Source: Tremella fuciformis
Lineage: Eukaryota; Basidiomycota; Tremellomycetes; Tremellales; Tremellaceae
Assembly (NCBI GenBank): GCA_032768795.1
Contig: CP136491.1
Location: 3,102,501-3,166,500, forward strand
Reading direction: 5' to 3'
Length of the DNA: 64,000 nucleotides
The notes beneath the pieces are model-generated. The model worked only from the letters and a program-made list of their open reading frames with translations. It had not been told where the DNA came from and ran no database searches. Position 1 is the stretch's first letter, and each line of letters starts with the position of its first letter. Both the position numbers and the translations under genes were made by a program. Of this stretch, positions 33,261 to 44,660 are shown piece by piece.

Positions 33261-34345
33261 CTAGCTGTGGGCGCCGTTCGGCAAGTCGGGCTCGGGGAAG
33301 TCGACCGTCATGTGCTCCCGGTACCCCCTGAAATGGATCTTCTTGCCCACCTCCTCGATCTCCTGCACCTCGTCCGGTGTCAGGTCGCGCAGCTTCTCGG
33401 TCGCCACGAGCTTGGCGAGGTTCTCCTTCTTGGTGCTGGTCGTGACGACCACGACGCCTCGTGTGACAAAGTACTGCACGAGCGCCTGCACCTCGTCGAC
33501 AGGCTCGCCAGCCTCGCTCGAGAGCTTCTGGGCGATCTTGGTGAGGACGGGCTTTAGCGGCCCGCCCGTCTTGTGCCGCAGCAGCGGCGAGAGGCCGCCG
33601 TACGTCTCGGTGACGATGCCATATTTTTCGTGCAGGTCCAGGACCGGTTTGAGGTGTGTGAGGAGGTACGGGTGGAACTCGAGCTCTGCTGCTCAGCCCT
33701 CGCCTGGCTCTGGCAACGCAGTGAATGGACCCACGGTTGCATACCGGCTTGATCTTGGCGACCTTCATCACGGCCTCGATGTCCTGCGGCCGAAAGTTGC
33801 TCACGCCGAGACTGCAGCCTTTCAGAGTCCCGTCCTCGACCAGGTCCTCGAGGTATCCCCAGAACTCGCCAATCTTGCCTTGCTCGGGGACGAACGGCGT
33901 ATGGATGAGAAGCAGGTCGGGGATGAAGCCCAACTTGTCGAGCGATTCCTGTACGGACCGCTTCACGTCGGCAGCGGTGGTCTGGGTGTTGGACGTGTCG
34001 GAGACTGCCAGCATCAGCGCTGATTACACCGCTGAACGACTGCCCCTGTGGGGGCTGACTTTTGGTCGTCATGAAGATCTCCGAGCGGGGCACGCCAGAC
34101 CTCTGGATGGCCGCGCCATTCTCGGCCTCGGTGCCGTACGACTGGGCATCATCAGCAGTGCTGCCTGCCACTGGCTGGAAAGAGGGGCGCACCTGCGCAC
34201 AGTCGAGGTGGCGGATACCGGCCTCGATAGCCCAGACCCCAGTCTCTACCGCCTTCTCCCCGGCAGAGCTCAGGCCGCCCGTCCCGCTGCCCCACGCGAT
34301 GGCGGGGATCTTCTTCCCGTCTGACAAGGTGAAGGTGCGGACCAT
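33261..34345 (-). CDS. Aldo/keto reductase
   Basis: The start MVRTFTLSDGKKIPAIAWGS is typical of AKR barrels. The catalytic tetrad is visible across exons: Asp in AGIRHLDCAQ, Tyr in SYGTEAENG, Lys in IFMTTK and His in DLLLIHTPFVPEQ. Further family blocks are GCSLGVSNFRPQDIEAVMKV, ELEFHPYLL, then VDEVQALVQYFVTRGVVVVT with TSTKKENLAK, the NADP(H)-binding region. The C-terminus is GYREHMTVDFPEPDLPNGAHS. Four or so introns are present. The enzyme reduces aldehydes or ketones with NADPH in the cytosol; the natural substrate cannot be read from sequence. The length (about 300 residues) is normal. Confidence 0.9.
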
Positions 34346-34618
34346 TGTGCTACGAGTGGGTCGATGGGGGATGTGGCGATAACAAGCAGATCAGAACGGT
34401 TCAACCTTACAGATGGTATGATGAGTGAGCGTCCAACTGAGTCAAGCGACAACTGCGAGCCAAGCGATGCATGCTGACTCGCTGCTGAACCAATGATAGG
34501 GCAGTAAGTTAGGGGTCATGGCGTCAGCGAAGCGGAGACGGAGTGGAGGTGGAGGTGACTATCCTATCCCGTTTATGGCGTCTAGCCTTGTCTATCTGTC
34601 TATGGTGTCTATGCTGGT

Positions 34619-36701
34619 CTACAACAGATTGATGGTCATACACGGTACACAGATTGGCAAATGCAGATCGCTCTCGGACACAGACCGCTCTTCGGCAAGA
34701 CGGGACACGAGCTGCGCGACGTACGGCGCGTGCACCTGCTCAGCTCAGCTGCGCCCTTCAGCGTCCACCGAGAGCCACTCACCGGAAGATGGTCGCTGTG
34801 GAAGTCGGGACCTTGCTGGACGGGCTTACCGTCCGGCCGTACCCACTCTTCGCGCGGCAGGGTCGTATCGTTCTGCACGGCGTGGTATTCGTGGCCCATC
34901 AGGTCGGCCGGCAGGGCGTAATCCTATGTCTGAGCCCGGCGGCTCCCCTCCCCGTTGAAGACTTACAAGAGCAAATCCACCTGGCGCCATGAGCTCGATG
35001 ACGGCGCCTCCGCCGTCCATCCAGAGCTGATGGCTGAGACCATTGCCATGTACGCCCACCAAGATCTGCGCTCAGTCTCTCCTCGGTCGTTCTCGATTGG
35101 CGAACAACTCACATCCGTCTTGAGCGCGAGACAGAACTGGTCGACGCGCGGCATGTCCTCCATGAACGCGTCGTACAGCTCTATCCTACCCTCGTCATGG
35201 AGCGCCTGCAGGCTGGACAGCAGCGACGCCGCGTTCTCATCCACCAGGCGCCGGCTCGTCTTCTGCCTGTCCATAAGCACCGGCCACCCGGGCCGTGATG
35301 GGCGTGATCCGCACCGGTTGATATACGTCACGACCGGCACGTCTGGCTTGGACCGCTCTGGCGTGCAGCCGCTGGAGACCACCGCGCGCCGTAGCGACGC
35401 GCGCAGGGGGTCCATCCAAGTACTGAGCACCGGCAGATCGGGCAGCTCGGCCGTCATCTTGTTCCACCGCCGGACCTCGGGTCCGTTATTGTGCGCAGCG
35501 AAACGCTCCCGCAGTCAGCCAGCTGCATCGGAGCACCACGACGCGGGACGCACGTCGACGATGACCAGCCGGTCAAAGATGTACGTCGTGCCGGACCGCC
35601 GGCGGTCGTTCCATACCGGCGCGTCCTCTACGACGGTGCGGGGCATGACGGTCTGCAGCCACCATACGGTCAGCCCGGCCGGGTCGCGCTGCGGTCAGTG
35701 CTCCACGCGACGGGTTGAAACGCGGGGGGGACGAACCCAGTCGTCTGGCGTCGTGCGGAACATCAGGCGTTCTGGGAGGTCCGAGACGCCATATGCGGAA
35801 TTGACGAGCCGCCACGCGCTGAGGAACACTTCGGCTGCGTCGTCAGCTAATGCTGTCTCCAGCAGGTTGGACGACTTGCCGACTGTGAGTCAGACCAGAG
35901 AGGAAGCGTCAGCCATGCCACTCGCTCGCAGCTATTGGAGGCGCACCAACTGTCTCATCAGCTCTGCGAAGTAGAAAGCGAGTTTGGCGGACGCCTCACA
36001 GTGGTAGTAGTGATGCAGGAACGACTGGCCACTGGGGCCAGGCTCATCGTTGAAGAACACCTGCTGTGTCAAAGACTGATCCGAGTCTCGCGGTCGGCGA
36101 GGTCTCGACATACGGACAGGCCTTCCTGCCTCACTGCCGTTGGTCCCAGCAGCTCTCGCGCCTCGTCCGGGGGGAGGAAGCGTATCCTTCCATCTGTGGC
36201 TGGCGGGTGCCGCCTGTCTGCCAAGGGCGTGTCGCACATGATATCCCCCACGGCCGGCATGTTCTCCACATCGGCGGGCGAGGCGACGACGATCCACACG
36301 CCGTCTCTGAGATAAATGTCCTCCCACAGAGCTTGCCCTCAGCTGCATCGCGATAGACCCGTCTGGAGAAACGCACTTGTGCCCGTGACGCCTTTGACAT
36401 AACGCGTGTCCTGTATTGCCGGGACATATGTGTTCAGCTGCGAGGGCGCGATGGACGGCAGGGCCGCCGGGTCAGGCGGGAGCGTCGGGAAGAACAGGTA
36501 GGCGACGGCCGTCATGCCCAGCGCAGAGAGCACGAGCACGAGCGTCGTCCAGCGACCGCCTGTGTGGCTATGGCTCTCGGACAGCCTGTATATCCCGAGC
36601 CCCCCGGACGACCGACCGCCCGGTCTTGGAGAGAGGGGCGAGGCAAGACGGCTCCTCGGGCGCATAGCTGTGTGGTCAGACGCGTGGAGGTAAGCCAGCA
36701 T
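34619..36701 (-). CDS. GT61-type glycosyltransferase, type II membrane protein
   Basis: A short cytosolic tail and one helix (WTTLVLVLSALGMTAVAYLF) mark a Golgi/ER type II protein. After an intron with donor GTGCGT near 36390, the lumenal region reads RQALWEDIYLRDGVWIVVAS. Conserved DUF563/GT61 blocks follow: VFFNDEPGPSGQSFLHHYYH, the segment with VPVVTYINRCGSR, EDMPRVDQFCLALKTD, then MVGVHGNGLSHQLWMDGGGA and the acceptor region YHAVQNDTTLPREEW. GT61 members include xylosyl-, arabinosyl- and O-GlcNAc transferases, so donor and acceptor remain unknown. A final intron after FHSDHLP gives the end HAPYVAQLVSRLAEERSVSE and the stop at 34619; without it the protein would end in a different, less plausible tail. 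About seven introns are present in total. It neighbours a GH105 gene. Confidence 0.8.
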
Positions 36702-37196
36702 GGCGACTCGGGCCAGCGGTCCGCGGTAAGCAGATTGGCCGCTCTATATGTATGCCTCTGTCTTGCATGACTTATGTTTGGACACCCATGTCATGTGCAG
36801 CAGGTGCGCAGGGAGGTGAAGAGACTGAAGAGATAGGGCGGGGATTCATCGAGGTAACGTGTCCCCCGGACCTCGACCCTGGTCTAGCGCCGTCACGCCG
36901 GCGGCATCTCGCAGACAAGGACCTCGCATCGTGCACGGGACGCCAAGCCGTCCGTGTGCGCGCAGTCGAGGTCGACTGGGTGCTGTGCAAGCGAAGCGGC
37001 CATCTGAAACGGGGTATTGCTACTGAACATGCAAGCATGTCGGCCGTATGACAATCATCTCTATTTGCTGTTCTACTTTCTTCTGTGCGTCGAAAATGAC
37101 ATTAAGATCGTCCTTCTGGCCTGGATACCCGTTGTTGATGTCGTGAGATGTCGTCTGTAGATCCCCTTTCCATTCCTCCCACTACTCCCGCCGAGC
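36702..37196. other. Intergenic region between GT61 and GH105 genes
   Basis: This is the 5' flank of the glycosyltransferase gene and 3' flank of the glycosidase gene. No gene, repeat or RNA is recognised. Confidence 0.5.
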
Positions 37197-38703
37197 TCAA
37201 AGTACCGCCCATGACCCCATCACACTCGCCACGACGCCCAATAGCAAGCCTATCAGCGGACTGACATTGAGCGCCCGACCCGCTCCGCTGTCTTTCCCAA
37301 GAGGATCGCTCGAGCTGTTGCCCGGCTGGCCCTTCCCTGTCCATGCCGAGTACGCCGAATACGCGAGGATCACAAAGCTCTGGCCTTCCGGCGACTGCGT
37401 CGCATTTTGGCCAAAGCTGTATGGGTCGACTACGGAGGTGAGGTAGCCGCTCGAGTTGACCTTGGACGAGACCGCAGCGAGGAGGTCGAGCGACATGTCG
37501 ACATAGTCGTCCGTCAGCCCCAAGCCAGAGAGGCGCCTGCCCGTCAGCCCCATGCTAGATAGCGACCCAAGATACGGCGAGCTCACAGCCCTGCGGCAGA
37601 GAGGAGTGCCGAGCCTGAGCAGTCCTCAAATTGCGAGTCGTCATCGATATAGTTGCGCAGCAGGTTGTTGCTCGTCTACCTGTCAGCCTCGCCCTCGTGG
37701 CAGCCTTGCGAAACGCACCATGTACGGCTTGGCCGCGCCGAGAATCTCGGCAATCCAATTTTGCAGATCGCCGGTCTGGGAGCTCATGCTGCTCGCAAAC
37801 GAGCTCTGCTTGATCGTCGCCAGCACCCGCGTCATCCCATATGCCGCCCATGCGTTGCCCGTCAGCCAGAGGCCCGGATCGGATGTACCGGTCCCCTGGA
37901 CTATATGTGCCCAGAGCCCGCTCGACTGCCTCAGCGCCCCGCGATAGAGCGAACACTGCGTGTACGCTTGTTGCAGGAGCGACTGGTTGTTGCTCATCGC
38001 ACCGTAGTATGCTAAGAAGGGCGGGACCATGAACACGCTGCGCGTCAGTCGGTCTCGACATGAGCCAAAAGGTGATTTACAAGTCGGACCAGTACTGCGC
38101 TTGGTCTGCCCGGTGCGAGATGGCACCATTGGAAAACTGCTCCTTCAGCTCCGTGCCCCGCCAGCCACGTACATGCCGAGCTTACCCGGGGCGCGTCATA
38201 CAGCAAGTAGTTGAGCTCAGACGTCGCGGCGTCCCCGTATCCCACGCCTTTGACCTGTGCGTTGCCCGAGGTGAAATTCGCGATGAGCACCGCTACACCC
38301 AAGCTGGCCGGATCGCCCGCAGCTCCGTCGCTGAGCAGCATGCTGCCGTTGTGCGATGCGAGCGAAGTGTTCGATGCTGGGCGGTTGTTCATCGTTGTCT
38401 CTGCGATGTCGAATACCTCCTGCACGTCGCCATCGTCGAGACCGCTAGGTAGGGGGATGGCCGAGGCATTGTAGAACACCGAGTACGAGTTGTACTTGTA
38501 CTCGAGGATCGCTTCGGCTTTCGTGCCGTTCTCCCAGCTGCAAGTCAGCCACGATTATACGCTCTTTAGATTTGCGGCACTCGCCTGTACTGGCTGATGT
38601 CCTTCATGACGTTGTACACCTTGTTCAGGTATTCGGGCGTGAGATGTGTGGCGCGCGCGACCGAGGCTGCTGCCAGGCCGGCCACCACCCATGACCCCCT
38701 CAT
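37197..38703 (-). CDS. GH105-like six-hairpin glycosidase with predicted GPI anchor
   Basis: The start MRGSWVVAGLAAASVARA is a signal peptide. The six-hairpin fold segments follow: YLNKVYNVMKDISQYR, WENGTKAEAILEYKYNSYSV, SELNYLLYDAPR, then ISHRADQAQYWSDLMFMVPP and FLAYYGAM, and WLTGNAWAAYGMTRVLATIK. The WSDLMFMVPPFLAYYG block is characteristic of unsaturated rhamnogalacturonyl hydrolase-like GH105 proteins. These cleave unsaturated galacturonyl residues from pectin-lyase products. A Ser/Gly-rich linker (NSSSDPLGKDSGAGR) and a hydrophobic C-terminus (SPLIGLLLGVVASVMGSWAV) suggest GPI anchoring to the membrane or wall. Several N-glycosylation sequons are present. About five introns interrupt it. 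Substrate specificity is inferred from family only; the catalytic Asp and His were not mapped one by one. Confidence 0.75.
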
Positions 38704-39530
38704 CTTGGAGAGCGGGGCAGCTCGCTCGTATCCGTATCCACAGTTGTGAGCGTGATCGTCGCAGGCAGGCAGCTGTCTATACACAGATGCTCGTCCGGGT
38801 GACGAGCGACAAGGTGCGCGCGCTGGGGATCGGTCGGTCGTGCTGGCCTTGTGACCGAGGAGAAAGGAAGTCCGGGGTTGGTAGCCCCGCCCACGGCCCT
38901 CCTTTCACACAATTAAGCCAAGACCCACAGGCCACAGGGCAGGGCAGGCGGACGAAACGCAGAGCAACACGATGAACAGGCAGTTCGATTCATGGAATGC
39001 ATCTTGGATATATTTTCGGCCGGACCTGTGCGGAGCGGTGGACGTCGTCGTTTCGACGACGCCGCACTCGTAATGACGAACTCCCAAACTCTACCAGTAG
39101 CTTGAACGAGGCCAAGGCTCAAGGCCAAGGCGGCCATAAAGGCCGGGGCTCTCTGGCTGTTGGCCGACTGGCTGGTGACACAGCTGCGGGGTGTAGTGTA
39201 GATGCTGTGCCTTGGCATCAAAGGATCCACCATCCTTTCGACCCTCTGATCGCCGCACACGCCCCTGACATTCCCCGTCCCTTGATCGGGCCCTGGCAAG
39301 AAGACGTCATCTCCGCGTGTCCAAAACGTGGTCTCCCTTGCCCCTGTAGAGTCTGACGTGGAGTTGTTCTCTCGATAACTGCATTGGTTATCAAACCCCG
39401 CATCCTGGGCGCGTGGACCGCGTGTTGGGCAGACGGCGGCGGACTCTGCCCAGCGAAGCATAGTAACACTTTGTGTATTGCTTCCTGCCCCTCGCTCGCA
39501 CGACAGATACAGGCTTGTGCATCTGTCACG
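38704..39530. other. Divergent intergenic region, GH105 and beta-tubulin
   Basis: A promoter region of about 830 bp separates two divergent genes. It contains a 7-bp perfect hairpin (about 39045-39061, GTCGTCG/CGACGAC with TTT loop). No coding or RNA gene is recognised. Confidence 0.45.
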
Positions 39531-41528
39531 ATGGGAAGAGAAATCATCAACGTCTCAGGTGAGCCCTTCGCCGAACAGGCTCAATGACTCGGCCGCGTGG
39601 TGTTGACCACTTCCAGTCGGCCAGGCCGGAAACCAGATTGGGACGGCCTTTTGGGATGCCATATTGCAGGTGAGTCACGTCGTCATGCATCGTTACGCAC
39701 ACCTCGCCATGCTCTACGTTCAATATCACTGTCATATGTATCTCGCCCGCTGACGCTTCTCAGGAACACGGCCTGGACTGTGAGTTCCGAACCACATCGG
39801 ACCACACGACAGTCACACTCATGTACAGACAGCGGCAAGTATGTCGGCAACGACGAGCAGCAGACCGCCAAGCGTGAGTCCGACTTATGTCGAGGCGTCA
39901 GACGTGGTAACCTGACTCTCAGTCGATGTCTACTTCACCGAGGCATCCAACAAGAAATACGTGCCGAGGTCCATCCAGGTCGACCTGGAACCCGGAGTGG
40001 TTGACCTCGTACGGTCGGGACCGATGGCGAACCTGTTCAGGCCGGATACCTTTGTGCATGGGCAGAGCGGAGCGGGAAATAACTGGGCAAAGGGATACTA
40101 CACGGAAGGTCAGCTGAAGTGATGCGACTTGGTTCCGGGCGCTAAGATGGACAGGCGCCGAGCTGGTCGACCCAATATTGGACGTCTTGAGAAGCCAGGC
40201 AGAATCGGCCGACTCGCTACAAGGCTTCCAGCTGATCCACTGTGGGCCATTTTGGCTTCTGTCAGCTGCGAGCTGACCGCAGCGCTGGGAGGAGGAACCG
40301 GGTCTGGTCTGGGTGCTTTGCTTCTGGGCAAGATCAGGGAGGAGTTCCCGGATCGGATGCTAGCGACATTCTCCATCTTCCCCTCGCCTAAAGTGTCCGA
40401 AACTGTCGTTGAGCCCTATAACGCTGTCCTCTCGACCAACACCCTCGTCGAGAACAGCGATATCACATGTTGCATCGACGTGAGCGGCCGTGCTGCAATC
40501 TCTTGGCAAGAAGCTGACTTTGCAGAATGAGGCGTTGTACCAGATCTGCGTCAGCGAGCTCAAGCAGAAGACCCCTGAATATGCCGATCTCAACAAGTTG
40601 ATCGCTAAAGTCATGACTGGCTTCACCAGTAAGTCGCGCGCTGTCAATAAGCACAAACATTGACGAGCAGCAACTCTGCGATTGTCAGCCCCACTGCTGT
40701 CGGATGTCGAGATGAGCTGAACTGTAGCCCTGGTGTACTCAACTCCGACCTGCGAAAGCTTGCCGTTAACATGGGTGAGTGCGGACTTGCATGACCGAGT
40801 CAAGCTGATCTCGTAGTCCCCTTCCCTCGTCTCCACTTCTTCACCGCCGGCTATGCTCCCCTGGTTGCCACCTCGACACGGTCATACACGGTAGGTGACA
40901 CTCGAAGCCGTCAATGGCAGTGACTCACGGCCAGGCTACCAATGTACAAGAGCTCACAGCGGCCATCTTCCAAAGGAAAAGCCTGCTGGCAGCCATCGAC
41001 CCGGCACTCGGGAAATACCTCACCGTGTCCGTGGCATATCGCGGGAAAATGTCGATGCGGGATATCGAGAATGGAGTATGGGAGTTCCAGAACCGCAACT
41101 CGGCATACTTCGTACCATGGGCAAGCAACAAGATTCGTGATGAAGCCAAGTCTGACCTGCTAGATCCCCAACTCTGCTCTCACGACCCTCTGCAGCGTAC
41201 CGCCGGTCGGCCTTCCGGCATCCGCAACGCTCGTCGCCAACACCACTGCCATCGCCGAGGTGTTCAAGCGCTCCCACGTGCAGTTCCGCGCCCTGTTCAA
41301 ACGCAAGGCATACTTGCACTGGTACACGGGAGAGGGAATGGACGAGATGGAGTTCCAGGAGGCCGAGGCCAACCTTGCCGATGTGTGCAACGAGTACGAG
41401 CAGTGTGAGTGTATGAAAGTGAGTAGGAGCAAGCCTGATCCGCAGACGCCAATGCAGACATGGACGAGGAGGAGTACGAGGCTGCAGAAGAGGTCGCGAT
41501 GGAGAACGAGGAGTCGTTTGCCGAATGA
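39531..41528 (+). CDS. Divergent beta-tubulin paralogue
   Basis: The start MGREIINVS is spliced to [17 protein letters not shown]. Beta-tubulin blocks follow in order: [58 protein letters not shown] (GTP-binding loop), [95 protein letters not shown], then an acidic tail [20 protein letters not shown]. The N-terminus has Gly2, so the MREI autoregulation motif reads MGREI. Many substitutions occur at usually invariant positions, and there are about ten introns. Two joints (about 40690-40725 and 41110-41165) do not restore the expected alignment with a normal-sized canonical intron: one loses about 1-2 residues, the other about 3. Tubulin would polymerise into microtubules; expression and function of this copy are uncertain. 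Confidence 0.82.
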
Positions 41529-41920
41529 CAGCGGTGACCTTTGTGAAGAGATCGGGATTAGAGAAAAGTAGGAACATGGACTCGACGGGCCATCTGTGCA
41601 GTGATATCTGTGGACTGATCTTGTACTGTAGGTACTCTGGTGATGATGCAACTAATGCGCGTCTTGGAGATCCTTGACGACGGTTGGATCTGCCTTTGAA
41701 TACGGGTTGCGGTCGTCAAGGCGAGCCAAGTGTATTTCACGCAACCCCCCTTCGTTCATATAGCCCAGGACCGACGGCTGAGGCCGGGCATGCATGCAAC
41801 GATCCCACCTGCCGCACTCGCTCACACCACATCGTATCGACTATCCTTGTTCATCTCTCACAGAGCACACCCCCCTTCGCAGTAATCGACAAAGATGCAG
41901 CGTCTCGTAAGCCACCTCTG
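41529..41920. other. Intergenic region
   Basis: This is the 3' flank of the beta-tubulin gene and 5' leader of the next plus-strand gene. An alternative ATG (41895) directly followed by a GTAAGC donor could begin an upstream mini-exon. No other feature is seen. Confidence 0.4.
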
Positions 41921-43473
41921 ATGTTCACCCCTCCAACTCCCCCACGATCTGACGCGCAGCCGAACACACCCGTCCGACTCGCCATCATGCCCGCTCCCCA
42001 ACCGCCTGCCTTGTGCCAGAAGACTCCTCACAGCACACAGACACAAGATATTAAACCCGACATCAAGCGGTTCCTCCCGCCCGCACCGCCCACACCGTCC
42101 ACCCCCTCCGCGCGCCCAGGGGGCCGCGTGCCATCCACCCCGCCCAGCCGGCCTCGCGTGACGCCGGCCAAGACGCCCAATCGGTCGTTGTTGGGTGCAC
42201 AGCGTGCGCGTGTACGCCAGCTCCAGACGCCCGCGACGTCCCGTGTGGGGAGAGGCAGGGGCTCGGGCTCGGGTTTAATGACGCCCCCGTCGTCCGGCCG
42301 GCAGAAGAGCACGCCAACAGTGAGACGAGGGGCCGCCACGCCGAGTAGAACGATGGCTGCAGAGCGCAGTGCGCCCCGAGTAGGCTCAAGGATCGAGGAG
42401 GTAAGGTGCACAGAGGGGAGTGTGGCTGACCAGAGCCTATTGAGATCGACAGCCCGCCACCCTCGCCCACGCTGGGTATACGGGCCGTGCAGCGCGGGGC
42501 GTCCATGGCTCGCGTGGCCGCGCGACAGCCCTCGCCAGCGGCCTCAGAAGTCTCGATGGCGGGCACTGTAGTTTCCCTCTCCGACTTCGCTCGAGCCCGC
42601 CGCCTCCCTCGAGGCGTCGCGAGAGGAGGCGAGCACGACGACGAGGACGAGGAGGATAGACTGACCAATCGGTCCTTCACCGACGTGCCAGGCACCCCCG
42701 TTCCGTGGGCCCCGTTCAACACGACCGACCCGCGCGTCAAGAGGCGATACCGCCGGGCAGAGGACCTCGGCCGTGGATCACAGCACCGATCCCCAGCGTA
42801 TCAGCCGCCGCAACTCGCTATGGCTCCTATTCCAGTGGAGGTGGAGCGCAAGATGCAGGACTTGAAGGTCTTGCTGGACATGTGGGACCTGGACGCGGTC
42901 GCCATAACGAGCGACCAGCCCCTCTGGGAGGTCAAGGTCGACTTGGTCCTCTCGGCGGTTTTTGTTCCAGGCTTGGCTGATCGCTTGCAACATGAGCTAA
43001 GTGAGTGGACGATTCCTGATCCGGTTTTCCGTGTGATGACTGCTAGGCGAGTCCCAGATCCGCCTGTCTCCAGATGTGACGTCCAACCTCGTCATGGCGC
43101 TTCGGACTTCGCTGCACGCTTTTGCATGCGCTGCCGTGTCCGACTTTTCCGAAGAAGGCGAGACTGGCCGGGTATCCTTGAGGAAAGGCGAATGGTGGGT
43201 TCGCACGAAGGGCGAATTGCCCGGTATCTTCCGTTTGGCCAGGAGACGGGTGTCGAAGCGCGAAGCGACCACATTTGCCAGGCTGCTCGACACAGACTGG
43301 CGAGGCCATGCCGGCGAGATAGGCGGTGCGCTGGAGATCTGCGACTTGGGTTGAGCTGACTCCCAGCCGCGCTGAAAGACAAGTATACCAGATGCGACAA
43401 GAACATTGTCTTGGAGTTGCTCGATTACATCAGAGCTCTGACGGACGTGATCGTCGAGGTGGCTTGGGTGTGA
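41921..43473 (+). CDS. Proline/threonine-rich basic protein with C-terminal helical domain, unknown
   Basis: Four exons close in frame: 41921-42400, 42445-43000, 43047-43325 and 43367-43473 (about 473 residues). The first ~250 residues are disordered, basic and rich in TPP/SP sites (MFTPPTPPRSDA, RPRVTPAKTPNRSLLGAQRA, GRGRGSGSGLMTPPSSGRQK), a style common in mitotic-kinase substrates and chromatin/spindle proteins. An acidic patch (HDDEDEEDR) precedes a C-terminal alpha-helical domain (EVERKMQDLKVLLDMWDLDA, NLVMALRTSLHAFACAAVSD, KDKYTRCDKNIVLELLDYIR). I do not recognise the family. The third intron is placed at GTGCGC (43326) rather than the 17-nt alternative further on, because only the former has a normal length and gives a continuous frame. 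Confidence 0.75.
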
Positions 43474-43609
43474 TCGGAGGAGAGTGTCGATCAGTGAGAG
43501 TCAGGGATGAGGGTCGCCTCAAACACACATACATCATACGCACAGAAGTGGCAACATGCAAGAGTCGAAGGATACAAGACGTGAGAGAGACGGCCGGAGA
43601 AACTGATGC

Positions 43610-44315
43610 TCAAAGCTTTGCTTTGGCGCTCTGACTGTTAGCTAGGAAAGGGCCCGGGTTGTCCCGCCTGACCTTGAGCACTCCATCGAGCTTGGTCTGA
43701 GCGTTAGCGTCCGCCAAAAACAGCAGGGACGTTGGAACACCCACGGCGAGCATCACGTTGCCCTTGACTTTCAGAGCACCCGTCATGAAGGCCTTTTGTC
43801 CGTTCAACTTGCCATCGGCGAGGTTCATGAAGGTGTCTGGCATCAGTCCTCCCGTCTTGGGCATATGGCTGTGGTTCGCGACGCTTACCATCAGACAACG
43901 TCATCGTGCAGTCTGCTTTCTTCGCAGCGCCCTTGGACACCTTGCCCTCATTTTTCAGGTCAATCCTGATATGAGATACGACGAGTACGTATCGACAGAT
44001 GCTCACACCCAGATCGCCTCCTTCCCTTGTGCGTTCTTCACATTGAGCTGGAAGATGCCGTTGGTCTGCCAGTCTCAGGGACACGAGACGCGATGTCCAA
44101 GACCACTCTACACACCTTCTTGATCTGCGCTTTCTTGTCGGCCTCGGACATCTTCTCGAACGACCCAGCGAGTGCCTGATGACTTAGCTTTCAAGTTGAC
44201 GGCGTGCAAGAGGGGCGGCTCGCCGACAACACCTCGCTGGTCTGCTTATCAGTGTCCGCGATGTGAACCGATGAGCGTGACTCGCCTTGAACCCGTCTTC
44301 CTTGATATCTGACAT
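43610..44315 (-). CDS. Sterol carrier protein 2 (SCP2 domain), peroxisomal
   Basis: The start MSDIKEDGFK is followed across introns by SFEKMSEADKKAQIKKTNGI, FQLNVKNAQGKEAIWVIDLK, EGKVSKGAAKKADCTMTLSD, DTFMNLADGKLNGQKAFMTG and ALKVKGNVMLA|TKLDGVLKV, which together form a complete SCP2 lipid-binding domain. The intron at the bar is needed; reading through would insert an unrelated segment. The C-terminus is SQSAKAKL, a PTS1 peroxisomal targeting signal (AKL). SCP2 proteins carry acyl-CoA or sterols in peroxisomes and support beta-oxidation. Five or so short introns are present in about 700 bp. Length (about 135 residues) is normal for a stand-alone SCP2. Confidence 0.93.
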
Positions 44316-44660
44316 GCTGTTTGCTCCGTGCAAGTTCTACGCTGTGATCCCCAGGGGTTATATACTGGTCGAGCCTGTCGATGTGCTGTCAACACAAAGA
44401 TAGAGACGACTTGTTCCCAAGGCATCGAAGTGGGAGAAAGACCGGTAAGGAACCCCAATATAGCCGAGTCTTTACGTAACTCGTTCACTTTCTCGCAGGT
44501 CGACCTTGATCAAAGCGTCAAGGCCACGAGTATGTTAAACAAAAAGTGACCGGCCAGTCGAGTGTCAAGGCATTGATCGCCATCTTGTAACAAACCAGGC
44601 TATCCCGGTGAGACCTCCAGATCGCACCCCTCTTCGGAAGGTAGCTTGTCCAACGCGGAA
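44316..44660. other. Divergent intergenic region, SCP2 and unknown gene
   Basis: This is a presumed shared promoter between two divergent genes. Nothing further is recognised. Confidence 0.4.

Noticed and set aside
30900..34345. Purine-catabolism or sugar-catabolism gene cluster around allantoinase, aldo-keto reductase and fuconate dehydratase
   Set aside because: Neighbours belong to different pathways and are interrupted by unrelated genes; no shared regulation is visible.
41110..41165. Non-canonical AT-AC intron in the beta-tubulin gene
   Set aside because: The segment begins ATTCGT but lacks a U12-type donor/branch sequence; a shifted canonical intron or degeneration is simpler.
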